Positions 42,263 to 51,389 are shown, counted from the stretch's first letter. The stretch is 64,000 bases of DNA from Paenibacillus azoreducens (GCF_021654775.1 NZ_AP025343.1:1703501-1767500), one strand, 5' to 3'. Translations and numbers: made by a program. The notes: generated by a model not told the origin, from the letters alone.

Positions 42263-43237
42263 GTGAAGGCAGAAACATGGTTTAGACATCCGGCAGGCAT
42301 TTTGATCAGTTCCGCAGGAGCAACATTGCTGTGGGGAAGCGCGCTGCCTGTCATTAAGATCAGTTACGAGCATTTTCAGATCGATTCCAGCAACGTATTT
42401 GGGGAATGGGTATTCGCAGGTTATCGTTTCGCGCTTGCAGGGCTCATGTTAATCGCGCTGGCCCTTCTCATGGGACAAACACGCCGAACCGACAGAATAC
42501 CGCTTTCGCTGCCCCGCGTCATGCGCCTGGGATTTATTCAAACTTTTATGCAGTATCTCGTTTTGTATGCGGGATTAAGCTTCAGTTCGGGAATTGAAGG
42601 CTCCATTCTGGTCGGTTCCACCTCGCTGTTCCAAATCTTATCGGCAAGATGGATGGACAAAACCGAAAGGTTGAATCCGGCGAAATGGTTTGGGCTGCTG
42701 CTCGGATTCCTCGGCATTTTGGTAATGGGTTTTGCACAGCAGGGAGTTCAGTTCCACTTCGGATTCGGGGCGGTGCTGCTGCTGGCTTCGGCCGCATTCG
42801 GCGGATTCGGCAATGTGCTCTTCCGCAAGGAAAGCACCAATGAATCGGTAATTGCCCTGACGGGAAAACAGATGTTTGCCGGCGGTTTGGGGCTTTTGCT
42901 GGTAGGAGCGGTCCGAAGCGGGTTGGCGCCGTTTCATTTTGATACAAAGGGATGGCTGCTGCTCGCCTACCTGTCGCTGCTTTCCGCCGCAGGTTTTGCG
43001 CTTTGGAACACGATCATGAAGTATAATGCGGTTGGCAAGGTGTCGCTTTATTTATTTCTGATTCCTGTATTCGGCGTCTTGTTGTCGGCCGTGCTGCTTG
43101 ATGAAAGAGTTTCGGCCTGGATTGGCCTGTCATTGGCCTTGGTGGTAACCGGAATTATCATTGTGAACCGGTCCGGCCAGACCAGCCGGAAAAAAGCGAT
43201 GACCGAAAACGGGGTGCCGGAGAAGGGTGTAACGTGA
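42263..43237 (+). CDS. EamA/DMT-family transporter
   Basis: About 324 residues with ten membrane helices in two EamA repeats: SSAGATLLWGSALPVIKISY starts the first, and LLLASAAFGGFGNVLFRKES the second. These carry small metabolites such as amino acids or purines out of the cell; the substrate is unknown. The best start is GTG 42263, with AAGGGAG rather far upstream; TTG 42239 overlaps the previous stop. The gene ends 110 bases before a strong terminator. Confidence 0.85.
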   Translation: MKAETWFRHPAGILISSAGATLLWGSALPVIKISYEHFQIDSSNVFGEWVFAGYRFALAGLMLIALALLMGQTRRTDRIPLSLPRVMRLGFIQTFMQYLVLYAGLSFSSGIEGSILVGSTSLFQILSARWMDKTERLNPAKWFGLLLGFLGILVMGFAQQGVQFHFGFGAVLLLASAAFGGFGNVLFRKESTNESVIALTGKQMFAGGLGLLLVGAVRSGLAPFHFDTKGWLLLAYLSLLSAAGFALWNTIMKYNAVGKVSLYLFLIPVFGVLLSAVLLDERVSAWIGLSLALVVTGIIIVNRSGQTSRKKAMTENGVPEKGVT

Positions 43238-43345
43238 AGGTAAGTTTTGTAACATAAATGAAATATTACTGTTATGCGTCTCTAACAGAGAGAGGGTACA
43301 CTTAATGCATGACCCCCTTTTTGAAAATATAAATGATGTTTTGGC

Positions 43346-43375
43346 GGACCCGCACGTGACGGGTCCATTTTTTTG
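43346..43375 (+). terminator. Terminator after the EamA transporter
   Basis: GGACCCG pairs with CGGGTCC around CACGTGA and is followed by T7 after one A. Confidence 0.88.
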
Positions 43376-43403
43376 CTCAAAACTAAAATTAGTTCTTGAT
43401 ACG

Positions 43404-43600
43404 ATGCGAGTTGACCGTTGCGACTCCGGATCGTTCTTCCGATCGCTGTTGTCTCCAATTTTCTATGATTATATTTCCAAAAAGGTAGAAATTCGAAGAC
43501 AAAGCGGATGCTTTCGAAGCTAGCTTTCCTGCGGAAAGCTTTTAGGCGAACGCTGCCGCTTCGTAAGAATCGATTCCGTCCCCTCCGCTACTTTGCTTCT
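43404..43600. repeat. Dispersed repeat, long form (copy of the dnaB-dnaI spacer repeat)
   Basis: On the minus strand it carries AAGTAGCGGAGGGGAC, GAATCGATTCTTACGAAGCG and CAGCGATCGGAAGAACGATC in the same order as at 24908-24990, with 105 bases or so more between the second and third blocks. That extra part holds an AGCTTTCC/GGAAAGCT hairpin. No gene is evident from 43376 to 43670. Confidence 0.8.
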
Positions 43601-43670
43601 TGTCAAGTACTAATTAATATTTTGAACCTTATATAATATGAGTTTGTGGGGATATTTTGCGGCAAAGAGA

Positions 43671-44480
43671 TTAGAGCGGTACATGCTGCATTTGTTTGTT
43701 TTTGAAATAAACCCACTCGGTAAAACCGATTTCCTTCAGTCTTTGCGCCACTAGGGCCAACTCATCGCCCACACGCGCCGGCTTATGCGCATCGGAGCCG
43801 AAAGTCACGTTCACGCCGAAATGGCATGCGCGCTCCAAAATGGCATCGGACGGATACCAGCCGCCGCTCAGCTTGGTTTTGCCCGATGTATTGATTTCGA
43901 TGGCGACACCGTTCTCCGCGATTATCTGCAGCGTTTCATCAAGGATACGTTCGGCCGAAATTTCGGAGAAAGCGGGGTAGTTCCCTTTCATAGCATCGAT
44001 ATGCCCCAAAATTTGAAACATGCCGCTGCGCGCCGATTCCTGAATCTGGCGGTAATATTGTTCCTTCACTTCGATCTGCTGCTTATCGCTTAATTTTTTC
44101 CACCGGTTTTTGTTAAAAATGCTGACTCCGCCGACGCTGTGGACGGATCCGATAATGTAGTCGAATGGATATCCGGAAAGGACAAGGCGGTATTCTTCCA
44201 CATGTTCCGGAAAATAGTCCGATTCAATGCCGAGCAAAACATCGATTTTTCCTTCGTATTCTTGCTTCAACTCAAGGACTTCCTGAACATAATTGGCAAG
44301 CTCGGATTTGCCCATCGCAATCTGGGGAAATGCCCGATCCTCCTTTTCCCCGAAATAAGGGGTATGGTCGGAGATGCCAATCACCTGCAAACCGGCGGCA
44401 ATGCCGGCTTCGATATAGTCGCGAATATTTCCGTCCGCATGACCGCAGCGGAAATGGTGGGTATGAAGATCGAATTTCAT
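43671..44480 (-). CDS. Histidinol-phosphatase of the PHP type (HisK-like)
   Basis: A 269-residue PHP-domain phosphoesterase. Metal ligands are seen in FDLHTHHFRCGHADG (start), SDHTPYF, GIESDYFPEH, SVHSVGG, GHIDAMKGN and GSDAHKPARVGDEL near the end. It resembles HisJ/HisK enzymes that remove phosphate from histidinol phosphate in histidine synthesis, although no his genes are nearby. ATG 44480 has AAGGGAG upstream; the frame is open to 44513 with no site. A LysR gene lies just upstream in the same orientation. Confidence 0.88.
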   Translation of the reverse strand: MKFDLHTHHFRCGHADGNIRDYIEAGIAAGLQVIGISDHTPYFGEKEDRAFPQIAMGKSELANYVQEVLELKQEYEGKIDVLLGIESDYFPEHVEEYRLVLSGYPFDYIIGSVHSVGGVSIFNKNRWKKLSDKQQIEVKEQYYRQIQESARSGMFQILGHIDAMKGNYPAFSEISAERILDETLQIIAENGVAIEINTSGKTKLSGGWYPSDAILERACHFGVNVTFGSDAHKPARVGDELALVAQRLKEIGFTEWVYFKNKQMQHVPL

Positions 44481-44517
44481 GATAAAAAACTCCCTTCGTT
44501 TGTGCATAACCATCGAA

Positions 44518-45420
44518 TTATTCGGAACTGATGAATTGGGTTTCAGGCATGCCTTTCAGATCGCTTAGAAACTGCTGCATGGCGGAGTTCAAATATCTCC
44601 CGGATTTATAAATCAGGCCGACGGGATGGCTGACCTCAAGTTCCCGGAGCTGGATGATTTTGAGCGTACCGTGGCGGAGCTCGCTTGCGACCGATTGTTT
44701 GGACATAATGGCCGCGCCAAGGTCGATTTCGACCATCCGTTTGATCTCCTCGCTGCTGGACAGCTCCATGACCACGTTCGGCATAATGTCATGCGTTTTG
44801 AATATTTCATCGGTAAAACGCCTGCCGACCGTATCGGGTGAAAGTAAAATCAGCGGCGTATCGCGCAGTACATCGATGGATACCGCCGTTTGCCGGGCTA
44901 GCGGGTGGCGCGGCGAGACGATGAGTTCGAAAGTGTCGTAATAAAGCACCGAGGTGATCAAGTTGGGATTGCGTTCGATCAGGTAACCTATTCCAACATC
45001 GATTTGACCGTTTTCCACGCTGGTATAGATCTGGGAGGAGGCCATGGACTGGATCGACGTTTTGATCAGCGGAAACTGGTTTTGAAAATATGAGAGCACC
45101 CGGGGCAAAATTTGTATGGCGATGGAGGTAGTTGTGCCAAGCACGATATGACCTTGAGGAATTTGCTCCAGATCGTACAAACGCTGCTTCAGTTCCTCGA
45201 CAACTGCCAGAATCCGTTCGGCATGCTCCAAAAAAACTTCACCGCGGTCGGTCAGCGTAACCGGCTGATTCCGGTCGACCAAAACGGTTTTGAACTCATC
45301 TTCCAGGCTTTTGATCTGGGCGGATACGGCAGGCTGGGTCAGATTAAGCAGTTCCCCGGCTTTGCGGAAACTCATCGTCTTTGAGATGGTAATCAGTGTC
45401 TCCAGTTGACTGATGTTCAT
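44518..45420 (-). CDS. LysR-family transcriptional regulator (CysL-like)
   Basis: A 300-residue LysR-type regulator. The DNA-binding helix-turn-helix is TMSFRKAGELLNLTQPAVSA (residues 15-34), then QIKSLEDEFKTVLVDR. The effector domain runs from residue 90 to 290 and includes LGTTTSIAIQILP and GQIDVGIGYLIE. The pattern resembles CysL/YwfK and related sulfur regulators, but this is not certain. AAGGAGGTACTGC precedes the ATG. Its stop lies 37 bases before the start of the PHP phosphatase, so the two may be read together. Confidence 0.88.
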   Translation of the reverse strand: MNISQLETLITISKTMSFRKAGELLNLTQPAVSAQIKSLEDEFKTVLVDRNQPVTLTDRGEVFLEHAERILAVVEELKQRLYDLEQIPQGHIVLGTTTSIAIQILPRVLSYFQNQFPLIKTSIQSMASSQIYTSVENGQIDVGIGYLIERNPNLITSVLYYDTFELIVSPRHPLARQTAVSIDVLRDTPLILLSPDTVGRRFTDEIFKTHDIMPNVVMELSSSEEIKRMVEIDLGAAIMSKQSVASELRHGTLKIIQLRELEVSHPVGLIYKSGRYLNSAMQQFLSDLKGMPETQFISSE

Positions 45421-45611
45421 GCAGTACCTCCTTAGACCTTATTTGTACCCTACTTATGAGCTTCGACCATTTGTGTATCCTTTAATTATATGGGATTCGG
45501 AAAGTCACGGCAATGCGCTTCTGTGTCAGAGTAATTTCTGACAACAAACCGTCTCGATATCTGAAACAGCGATGATTTAAAAATAGATTCTACAAAATTC
45601 GTCATAGTATT

Positions 45612-45638
45612 CAAAAATATACCTAAAGGACCGATATA
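45612..45638 (+). promoter_or_regulatory. Possible sigma-D promoter of cheX
   Basis: TCAA-N15-ACCGATAT against the sigma-D pattern TAAA-N15-GCCGATAT, one mismatch in each box and the exact spacer. About 190 bases before cheX. Confidence 0.4.
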
Positions 45639-45692
45639 CATAACAGGATTTAGGACTAAAGTTCTTAACTAGGAAAAAAGAGATGGTTTTAA

Positions 45693-45708
45693 AGGGTATT
45701 TATACCCT
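45693..45708. promoter_or_regulatory. Perfect palindrome AGGGTAT-TT-ATACCCT before cheX
   Basis: Seven-base arms with a two-base centre, within the cheX leader. It has no U-tract, so it looks like an operator rather than a terminator. Confidence 0.4.
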
Positions 45709-45833
45709 GGTTCTTAATTCGTCTGTGAATTTTTGGTGATTTCTTAAAAGGTTTACCGTATAATTGGTTCAAAGCGAATTGGGACTTTTGGAGCGTGTCC
45801 TGCAATCAACGATGGAAGGGGTGTATAACAGAA

Positions 45834-46292
45834 ATGAAAGCGGAAATTATCAATCCTTTTCTGGAATCCGCGCGGAGTGTTATCGAGCAGGTGATCCAGG
45901 TATCTCCATCGACGGGGAACCTTGGAGTCAAAACGGTAGAATTGATTCAGAATCATATTTGGATACATATCGGAATGACCGGACAGTTGAACGGAGATAT
46001 CGTATTTGGCATTCATGAGCATGTGGCGCTGCGGATGGTATCGATCATGATGGGAGGATATGTGCTGACGGAAATGGATGAGATGGGACAAAGCGCCATT
46101 TCTGAACTTGGCAATATGATCAGCGGCAACGCAAGCACCATGCTGTCCAATCAGGGAGTTAATGTGGACATTACTCCTCCTAAAGTTGTCAAAAGCGAGC
46201 AGGTTACATCGTTTTTTCCGCAGAAGGCGCTCAGTATCCCACTCTTAATGGACGGGATCGGAGAGCTGGATATTCAGGTCATGATATCTTAA
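45834..46292 (+). CDS. cheX: Chemotaxis phosphatase CheX
   Basis: A 152-residue CheC/CheX/FliY-family protein that removes phosphate from CheY-P and so resets the flagellar signal. The catalytic pair is in SAISELGNMISGNASTML: Glu and Asn three apart (ELGN). MVSIMMGGYVLTEMDEMG lies before it. A single active-site motif points to CheX rather than CheC, which has two. AAGGGGTG precedes the ATG. It stands apart from any other chemotaxis genes. A sigma-D-like promoter lies upstream. Confidence 0.9.
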   Translation: MKAEIINPFLESARSVIEQVIQVSPSTGNLGVKTVELIQNHIWIHIGMTGQLNGDIVFGIHEHVALRMVSIMMGGYVLTEMDEMGQSAISELGNMISGNASTMLSNQGVNVDITPPKVVKSEQVTSFFPQKALSIPLLMDGIGELDIQVMIS

Positions 46293-46330
46293 GCAAAACG
46301 GGATTTCCTCGAAATTATGTATTTTAGTGC

Positions 46331-46731
46331 GTGTTCAAAAAGGCCGGTTTTCAGCACCGAGAAGGTTGAAAGAAGATAGGGACTGAGGAGCGGAGCGTAC
46401 GAGGGGTACGTGAGTACCGGAAGGCCCGGCTGAATTCAAGGTTCGATGCCGAGTGGCTTCCTGTTTTACTTCGTGTTAGATATAGAATTTATTCGTTATC
46501 AGCGGAGCTGATGAAATTCTATATCGCAAGAAAACCTACCTTTGGGCCGCGGTCGCTCATCCTTGCATAGGCTTCGATCAGGTTTTCTTTAGATAGCAAA
46601 AAGTATAAACATCTAAGGAATCCGCATCCTGATATCGCAAGAAAAACTACCGCTAAAGGTGGTCTGTCTGCTGTGAAGGTACGTCAATAGACGTTTTTCT
46701 TATCAAAAGCGGACTTTTTGAACAACCTCTT
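46331..46731. repeat. 400 bp element bounded by GTTCAAAAAG inverted repeats
   Basis: GTTCAAAAAGGCC (46333-46345) and GGACTTTTTGAAC (46711-46723) form the ends, as in the short copy in the sdh operon. The inside holds several hairpins (ATAGAATTTAT with ATGAAATTCTAT, GTACG repeats) and no coding frame. Its right half (CGCAAGAAAAAC to GACGTTTTTCTTA) recurs at 63131-63202. Confidence 0.82.
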
Positions 46732-46805
46732 CGAATAGCATACAATAAGGGTATTATTGCGTGCAGCCAGGCAGGCTAACGCATCCTTAGGGGGAAACCG
46801 AAATC

Positions 46806-47579
46806 ATGTTGAAGGATAAAGTTGTTGTCATTACGGGAGCGTCAAGCGGAATCGGATTGTTAACTGCACGGTTGCTGAGCGAAGAGGGAGCCGTGCCGAT
46901 TCTGGCTGCCCGTTCGCGGCAAAAGCTGGCCGAAGCCTCAAGCGGCATCGCCGGAAAGCATGAAATCAAAGTGCTGGATGTAACCCGGGAAGACCAGGTC
47001 AAGCAAATGATCAATGAGATCATTGCAGATCATGGACAAATCGACATCCTGCTCAATAATGCCGGTTACGGTCAATTTGAAAGCATCGTAGACATGCCGT
47101 CCGAGGAGTTCGGGCGGATGATGGACGTGAATTATATGGGGATCGTACGATGTACCAAGGCAGTGCTTCCCCATATGCTTGGCCGCGGGAGCGGACGGAT
47201 CGTGAACGTCGCTTCCATGGCTGGCAAGATCGGTACGGCCAAATCAACAGCCTACACAGCAACCAAACATGCGGTGCTCGGTTTTAGCAATGCCTTGCGG
47301 CAGGAGCTGCGCGGGACGGGAGTTACGGTGTCTACAGTTAATCCTGGACCGATTGATACGCCCTTTTTTGAACTTGCGGATCCTGCAGGCGGCTATACAA
47401 GCAATGTGAAATGGCTGATGATGAAGCCGGAATATGTGGCGCGTAAAATAGTGCGCTTCATGGATTCGGGCAAGGAAGAGCTGAACCTCCCGCTTAAGGC
47501 TGCCGCTGCCATGCGTTTTTATCAGCTGTGCCCGCGTTTGGCGGACAGACTCACCTACCGGATGATGAATAAAAAATGA
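46806..47579 (+). CDS. Short-chain dehydrogenase/reductase (YqjQ-like)
   Basis: A 257-residue NAD(P)-dependent oxidoreductase with a complete active site. Cofactor motif: TGASSGIG (residues 10-17). NNAGYG follows near 85, then the catalytic Ser in VNVASMAG and the Tyr/Lys in YTATK. PGPIDTPFF is the usual substrate-side loop. It resembles YqjQ of B. subtilis. AGGGGGAAAC precedes the ATG. It sits downstream of the 400 bp repeat element and has its own terminator. Substrate unknown. Confidence 0.9.
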   Translation: MLKDKVVVITGASSGIGLLTARLLSEEGAVPILAARSRQKLAEASSGIAGKHEIKVLDVTREDQVKQMINEIIADHGQIDILLNNAGYGQFESIVDMPSEEFGRMMDVNYMGIVRCTKAVLPHMLGRGSGRIVNVASMAGKIGTAKSTAYTATKHAVLGFSNALRQELRGTGVTVSTVNPGPIDTPFFELADPAGGYTSNVKWLMMKPEYVARKIVRFMDSGKEELNLPLKAAAAMRFYQLCPRLADRLTYRMMNKK

Positions 47580-47582
47580 CGG

Positions 47583-47612
47583 AACCGGCTCGAAGCAAGC
47601 CGGCTTTTTTCA
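47583..47612 (+). terminator. Terminator after the YqjQ-like gene
   Basis: CCGGCT and AGCCGG (stem) with a short loop, then TTTTTT. Confidence 0.75.
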
Positions 47613-47636
47613 TGTTAAAGAAATTATATGTTCTTT

Positions 47637-47757
47637 GGGGTCCCCGCAAAGTATTTGGAGTAAGTATCGATGCATAGGCTCCACTCAGTACTTTTGCTTC
47701 GCAAAAGCGCCCTTCAGGCGTCGGACTTCTTTCCGATACACTTTGTGGGGTTATTTT
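47637..47757. repeat. CCCCGCAAAG palindromic repeat, copy 6
   Basis: Starts GGGGTCCCCGCAAAGTATTT and ends GATACACTTTGTGGGGTTAT; about 120 bases with the middle CAGTACTTTTGCTTCGCAAA. It lies between a terminator and the helicase promoter. Confidence 0.85.
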
Positions 47758-47800
47758 GCATGGAATCAAGTTTAATTTACCTGGCAGGAGGAATAACATT

Positions 47801-47829
47801 TTGGTGCCTGGGCGCTTTTATCATATAAT
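47801..47829 (+). promoter_or_regulatory. Promoter of the DEAD-box gene
   Basis: TTGGTG and TATAAT with a 17 bp spacer, 36 bases before the ATG. Confidence 0.7.
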
Positions 47830-47864
47830 GGTTAGGAATGACTTATTACAAAGGATGGAATTTA

Positions 47865-49271
47865 ATGAAAGCAACTTTATTTACAGCGCTTGGCATCGAA
47901 CAGAATTTAGCCGATCGCCTGTCAGAATACGGAATAACGGAGCCGACTCCGGTGCAAACAGAGACCATTCCTGCCATTCTAAACGGAGCGGACGTGCTCG
48001 CCCGCTCGCAGACGGGAACAGGTAAAACGCTCGCCTATCTGCTGCCTGTTCTGCAGGGCATCGACGCCGAGCTCAAATCGGCGCAAAAACTTATCATAGC
48101 TCCGACGCAGGAGCTGGCCATGCAAATTGTCAGGGAGGGCGAGAAATACGGGCAACCCCGCGGCATTCATGTGCTTGGGCTGATCGGAGGCGCTGCGCTG
48201 AAACGGCAGGTAGACAAGCTGAAGCTGCATCCACAGCTCATCGTCGGCACCCCGGGCAGAGTCCGGGAACTGATCGAGATGCGCAAACTCAAAATGCATC
48301 ACGTGAATGCGATTGTCGTGGATGAGGTGGATCAAGTGTTCCAACTGGGCGGGGCCGGCGATGTGGACCGGATTCTCCGCAGCGCCCTCCGGGACCGACA
48401 GTTGGTATTTCTGTCGGCAACCGTAAGCAGGGAAACGGCTGCGCTTGTCAAACGCGAAATGAAGAATCCGCTGGAAATCGGCATTGACCCTGACCAATCC
48501 ACCGCAAAAGGACTTGAGCATTATTATTTTGCCGGTGATGAGCGGGATAAAATGGAAAATTTGCGCCGGGTGATACGCCATTACAATCCGAAGAAAACGA
48601 TGGTTTTCGTCAATCAGACGGAAACGATTGCGGAAGTGCAGGCTAAATTGAACTATATGGGCCTGTCAGCCGAAGCTTTGTACGCGGATGCGGATAAGCT
48701 GGCCAGAAGCCGGGTACTATCAGGCTTCCGCAGCGGCAAGTTTAAGGTACTGGTTGCCAGCGATGTCGCAGCCCGCGGCCTGGATATCGAAGGCTTGGAA
48801 ATGGTCGTAAACTACGACCCTCCGATGGATTCGGAGCATTATGTGCACCGTGCCGGGCGTACGGGACGGATGGGAAGAAGCGGGTTAGTGCTATCCCTGG
48901 TTACGTACAAGCAAATTTTTATTATGAACAAGTTTGCCAAAGAGCTTGGTATCACACTGGAGGAGCGAAAGTTATACGCCGGCAAGGTGTTGGAGCCCAA
49001 AGCGGCTGCTTCGATCCGGTCGCAACCGGTTCGCAGGAAGTCTCCGGACAAAACGGGAAATGCCCATGTATCGCAGGAAAGCGTTAAGCAGGGTTCGTCC
49101 AAGGGCCGGCCGGTCAAGGAAGAAACCCGTAAAACTTCGGGTCCTGCCAAAAAGCAAGGTGAGCCTTTCCGCGGCGGAAAATCTTCGGAGCGGGAGAACC
49201 GCAGCGAACGGGAGCGGGAACGGAAAAACAAGGGGGCTCCCAAATGGCTGAAAGACAAGAAACGTCCCTAA
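47865..49271 (+). CDS. DEAD-box RNA helicase (motif II DEVD)
   Basis: A 468-residue ATP-dependent RNA helicase. The Q motif is in ITEPTPVQTETIPAILNG, Walker A is ARSQTGTGKT, motif II reads DEVD (IVVDEVDQVF) rather than DEAD, motif III is LSATVS, and motif VI is HRAGRTGRMGR. The last 90 residues are basic and rich in Lys, Arg, Ser, Glu and Gly, a likely RNA-binding tail. It probably works in ribosome assembly or RNA turnover; B. subtilis has similar small helicases such as YfmL. AAAGGATGG precedes the ATG. The ecsA gene follows 33 bases downstream. Confidence 0.93.
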   Translation: MKATLFTALGIEQNLADRLSEYGITEPTPVQTETIPAILNGADVLARSQTGTGKTLAYLLPVLQGIDAELKSAQKLIIAPTQELAMQIVREGEKYGQPRGIHVLGLIGGAALKRQVDKLKLHPQLIVGTPGRVRELIEMRKLKMHHVNAIVVDEVDQVFQLGGAGDVDRILRSALRDRQLVFLSATVSRETAALVKREMKNPLEIGIDPDQSTAKGLEHYYFAGDERDKMENLRRVIRHYNPKKTMVFVNQTETIAEVQAKLNYMGLSAEALYADADKLARSRVLSGFRSGKFKVLVASDVAARGLDIEGLEMVVNYDPPMDSEHYVHRAGRTGRMGRSGLVLSLVTYKQIFIMNKFAKELGITLEERKLYAGKVLEPKAAASIRSQPVRRKSPDKTGNAHVSQESVKQGSSKGRPVKEETRKTSGPAKKQGEPFRGGKSSERENRSERERERKNKGAPKWLKDKKRP

Positions 49272-49304
49272 GGGGCGGATCGGGTATTTCATGGAGGTGA
49301 GGCA

Positions 49305-50051
49305 ATGAACGGCAATACAGTGCTGGATATCCAAGGTTTGAGCGGCGGTTACAGCTTAAACCGTCCTGTGCTGCATGATATTTCCTTTCAGGTCAATCCA
49401 GGCGAAATGATCGGGCTGATCGGCTTGAATGGCGCAGGCAAAAGTACAACCATGAAGCATATTCTCGGACTTATGAATCCCCATAAGGGGGAAATCCGGG
49501 TACAGGGAAAGAAGCGGGAGGAAGACGCTGAAACCTATCACGGTTCATTGGCTTTTGTTCCGGAATCTCCGCTTTTATATGATGAAATGACCGTACGCGA
49601 GCATCTGGAATTCACGGCGAGGGCTTACAATGTAAAACGCGAGGAATATGAAGCGCGTGCGGACCGGCTTGCAGGAATCTTTCGGATGCGGGACAAAATG
49701 GACAGCTTGTCAACGCATCTGTCCAAAGGGATGCGGCAGAAGGTTATGATCATGTGCGCTTTTGTGGCCCGCCCTTCTTTATATATTATCGACGAGCCGT
49801 TTCTCGGCTTGGATCCGCTTGGCATCCGGTCTTTGCTGGATTTTATGGTTGAGCTGAAGGAAGGCGGTTCTTCGATTCTGCTGAGCTCGCATATCCTTTC
49901 GACCATCGAAAATTACTGCGACCGGTTTATCTTGCTGCATCAGGGAAGGGTCATTGCCAGTGGAACGCTGCAGGAGATAGCCGCGCAAGCGGGAACTAAC
50001 GGGGCAGGACTGGAAGATATGTTCTATACCCTTGTGCAAGGCAGGGATTGA
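49305..50051 (+). CDS. ecsA: ABC transporter ATP-binding protein EcsA
   Basis: A 248-residue ABC ATPase. Walker A is GLNGAGKST (residues 43-51), the signature is LSKGMRQK, and Walker B is LYIIDEPFLGLDP. FVPESPLLYDEMTVREHLEF lies between, as in EcsA. In B. subtilis EcsAB affects membrane protease RasP activity, secretion and competence; the cargo is unknown. GGAGGTGAGG precedes the ATG. ecsB follows directly, its start two bases after the ecsA stop. Confidence 0.92.
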   Translation: MNGNTVLDIQGLSGGYSLNRPVLHDISFQVNPGEMIGLIGLNGAGKSTTMKHILGLMNPHKGEIRVQGKKREEDAETYHGSLAFVPESPLLYDEMTVREHLEFTARAYNVKREEYEARADRLAGIFRMRDKMDSLSTHLSKGMRQKVMIMCAFVARPSLYIIDEPFLGLDPLGIRSLLDFMVELKEGGSSILLSSHILSTIENYCDRFILLHQGRVIASGTLQEIAAQAGTNGAGLEDMFYTLVQGRD

Positions 50052-50053
50052 CG

Positions 50054-51277
50054 ATGGATTTGGCTAGTTTAAGATCCGAACGCCGCAGCCGTTTCTGGGG
50101 AAAAGAAGTGCTGCCGTATGTCGGTTATGTCATGCAAAGCGGTGTTGCGGTACTGCTTTTGTTCGCGATTATTGCTTTTTCGGCATGGTACACATCCCTG
50201 GTTCAGCATATCCCGGCCGGTTTTCCGATCCGCTGGATTATGCTTGTATTGTTCGTGCCGCTGACGGTCAGCAGCAGTTTCAGGACCTATCTTCAGCCGG
50301 CGGACGTCGTTTTTTTGCTCCCGCAGGAATCGCGGATGCGAAAGTATTTCCAGGCAAGCTGGATTAGCGGCGTCATTTACAAGCTGCTAGGTCTGGCTCT
50401 CGTTTTTCTAATTTCTTGGCCGCTTTATATCCGGAGCGAAGCTGATCCGAAGCCATTCTCGCTGTTTTTGCTGGTTCTAATTGCGCTGAAACTGCTTGCC
50501 AGCTACGGCTGCTGGAAAGAACTGCGGATGGTATCGCGAAAAGGGGCGACGGCATCCCGGCTGCTTCGTTATGTAATTATTGCGCTTTCTATAGCCGCTT
50601 GGCTGTGGCAGCCTGCAGGCAGAAGCTTAATTTTCATTTTGCTGATTGCAGCAACCTATGCCGCGGCTTTGCGTTTCCCGGCCAAACATCTGGTGGCATG
50701 GGAGAGATTGATCGCCCAAGAAAAGACGCACATCGGACGCATACTGATGGTGCTGGGCTGGTTCGTGAACGTCCCGAGCCGGCAGCAGCGAATTCACTCT
50801 AGAAAATGGCTTTTCTGGGCTGGCAACCGCATTTCCTGGAAGCCTGAAACGGCCTACCGCTATCTCTTGATGAAAAGCTTTATTCGCAGCGATATTCTCG
50901 GTATCGTGATCCGGGCGGGCATTCTGGCTGTGTTTCTGGTCTGGTGGATGCGGAGCGGCATGGTTGGCAGCGGCATTTATTTGTTTTTTGTGTTTTTGGC
51001 AGGGGTGCAGTTATCCACGCTGCTGCGCTATCACAGCGAATCTTTTTGGCTGCATGTATATCCGATTCCCCCTGGCAGCCGCCGGTCGAACGCGATCAGC
51101 CTGGCTTTTCAAATCCAGCTGGTATTTGCGGGGCTGACCTGGCTACCGCTTCTTGGGGGCGGGCCGGATCGTTTGGGCGCCGCTTTGATGACGCTGATTA
51201 GCGGCGTGATCATATGCCTGCTGTTCCGTTATTTTGCTGGAAGGAAAAAGAAGGCCCACGATGACGACGATGAATAG
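50054..51277 (+). CDS. ecsB: ABC transporter permease EcsB
   Basis: A 407-residue permease with several membrane helices in two groups separated by a long cytosolic loop, as in EcsB. Family stretches include LASLRSERRSRFWGKEVLPY at the start and SKxGATASRLLRY-like blocks in the middle. ATG 50054 lies two bases after the ecsA stop, with AGGGA upstream, so translation is coupled. A tiny frame overlaps its last 17 bases. A strong terminator follows at 51388. The third gene of the B. subtilis operon, ecsC, is absent here. Confidence 0.88.
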   Translation: MDLASLRSERRSRFWGKEVLPYVGYVMQSGVAVLLLFAIIAFSAWYTSLVQHIPAGFPIRWIMLVLFVPLTVSSSFRTYLQPADVVFLLPQESRMRKYFQASWISGVIYKLLGLALVFLISWPLYIRSEADPKPFSLFLLVLIALKLLASYGCWKELRMVSRKGATASRLLRYVIIALSIAAWLWQPAGRSLIFILLIAATYAAALRFPAKHLVAWERLIAQEKTHIGRILMVLGWFVNVPSRQQRIHSRKWLFWAGNRISWKPETAYRYLLMKSFIRSDILGIVIRAGILAVFLVWWMRSGMVGSGIYLFFVFLAGVQLSTLLRYHSESFWLHVYPIPPGSRRSNAISLAFQIQLVFAGLTWLPLLGGGPDRLGAALMTLISGVIICLLFRYFAGRKKKAHDDDDE

Positions 51278-51389
51278 AAGCATTCGCGCTTTTTTGCTTG
51301 CAGGAATCTCACAAGGAACCGGCTTTCCTTGGCCTCAAGCGATGGCAGGATGGCTAGGTTATGGGTTGGCGGATGCGCAAAGAATATGA
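51261..51389 (+). CDS. Possible 42-residue peptide overlapping the end of ecsB
   Basis: ATG 51261 has AAGGAAAAAGAAGG upstream, and the frame runs to 51389, right up to the terminator. The peptide (NRSIRAFLLAGISQGTG and FPWPQAMAGWLGYGLADA) has one hydrophobic, Gly-rich stretch. There is no homologue I can name. It could be a real third cistron of the ecs operon or a chance frame. Confidence 0.3.
   Translation: MTTMNRSIRAFLLAGISQGTGFPWPQAMAGWLGYGLADAQRI

Noticed and set aside
43305..43523. A 72-codon plus-strand frame after the EamA transporter
   Set aside because: It reads through the terminator hairpin and into the dispersed repeat.
46331..46731. Insertion sequence near 46.5 kb
   Set aside because: It has inverted ends but no transposase frame, so I call it a non-coding repeat element.
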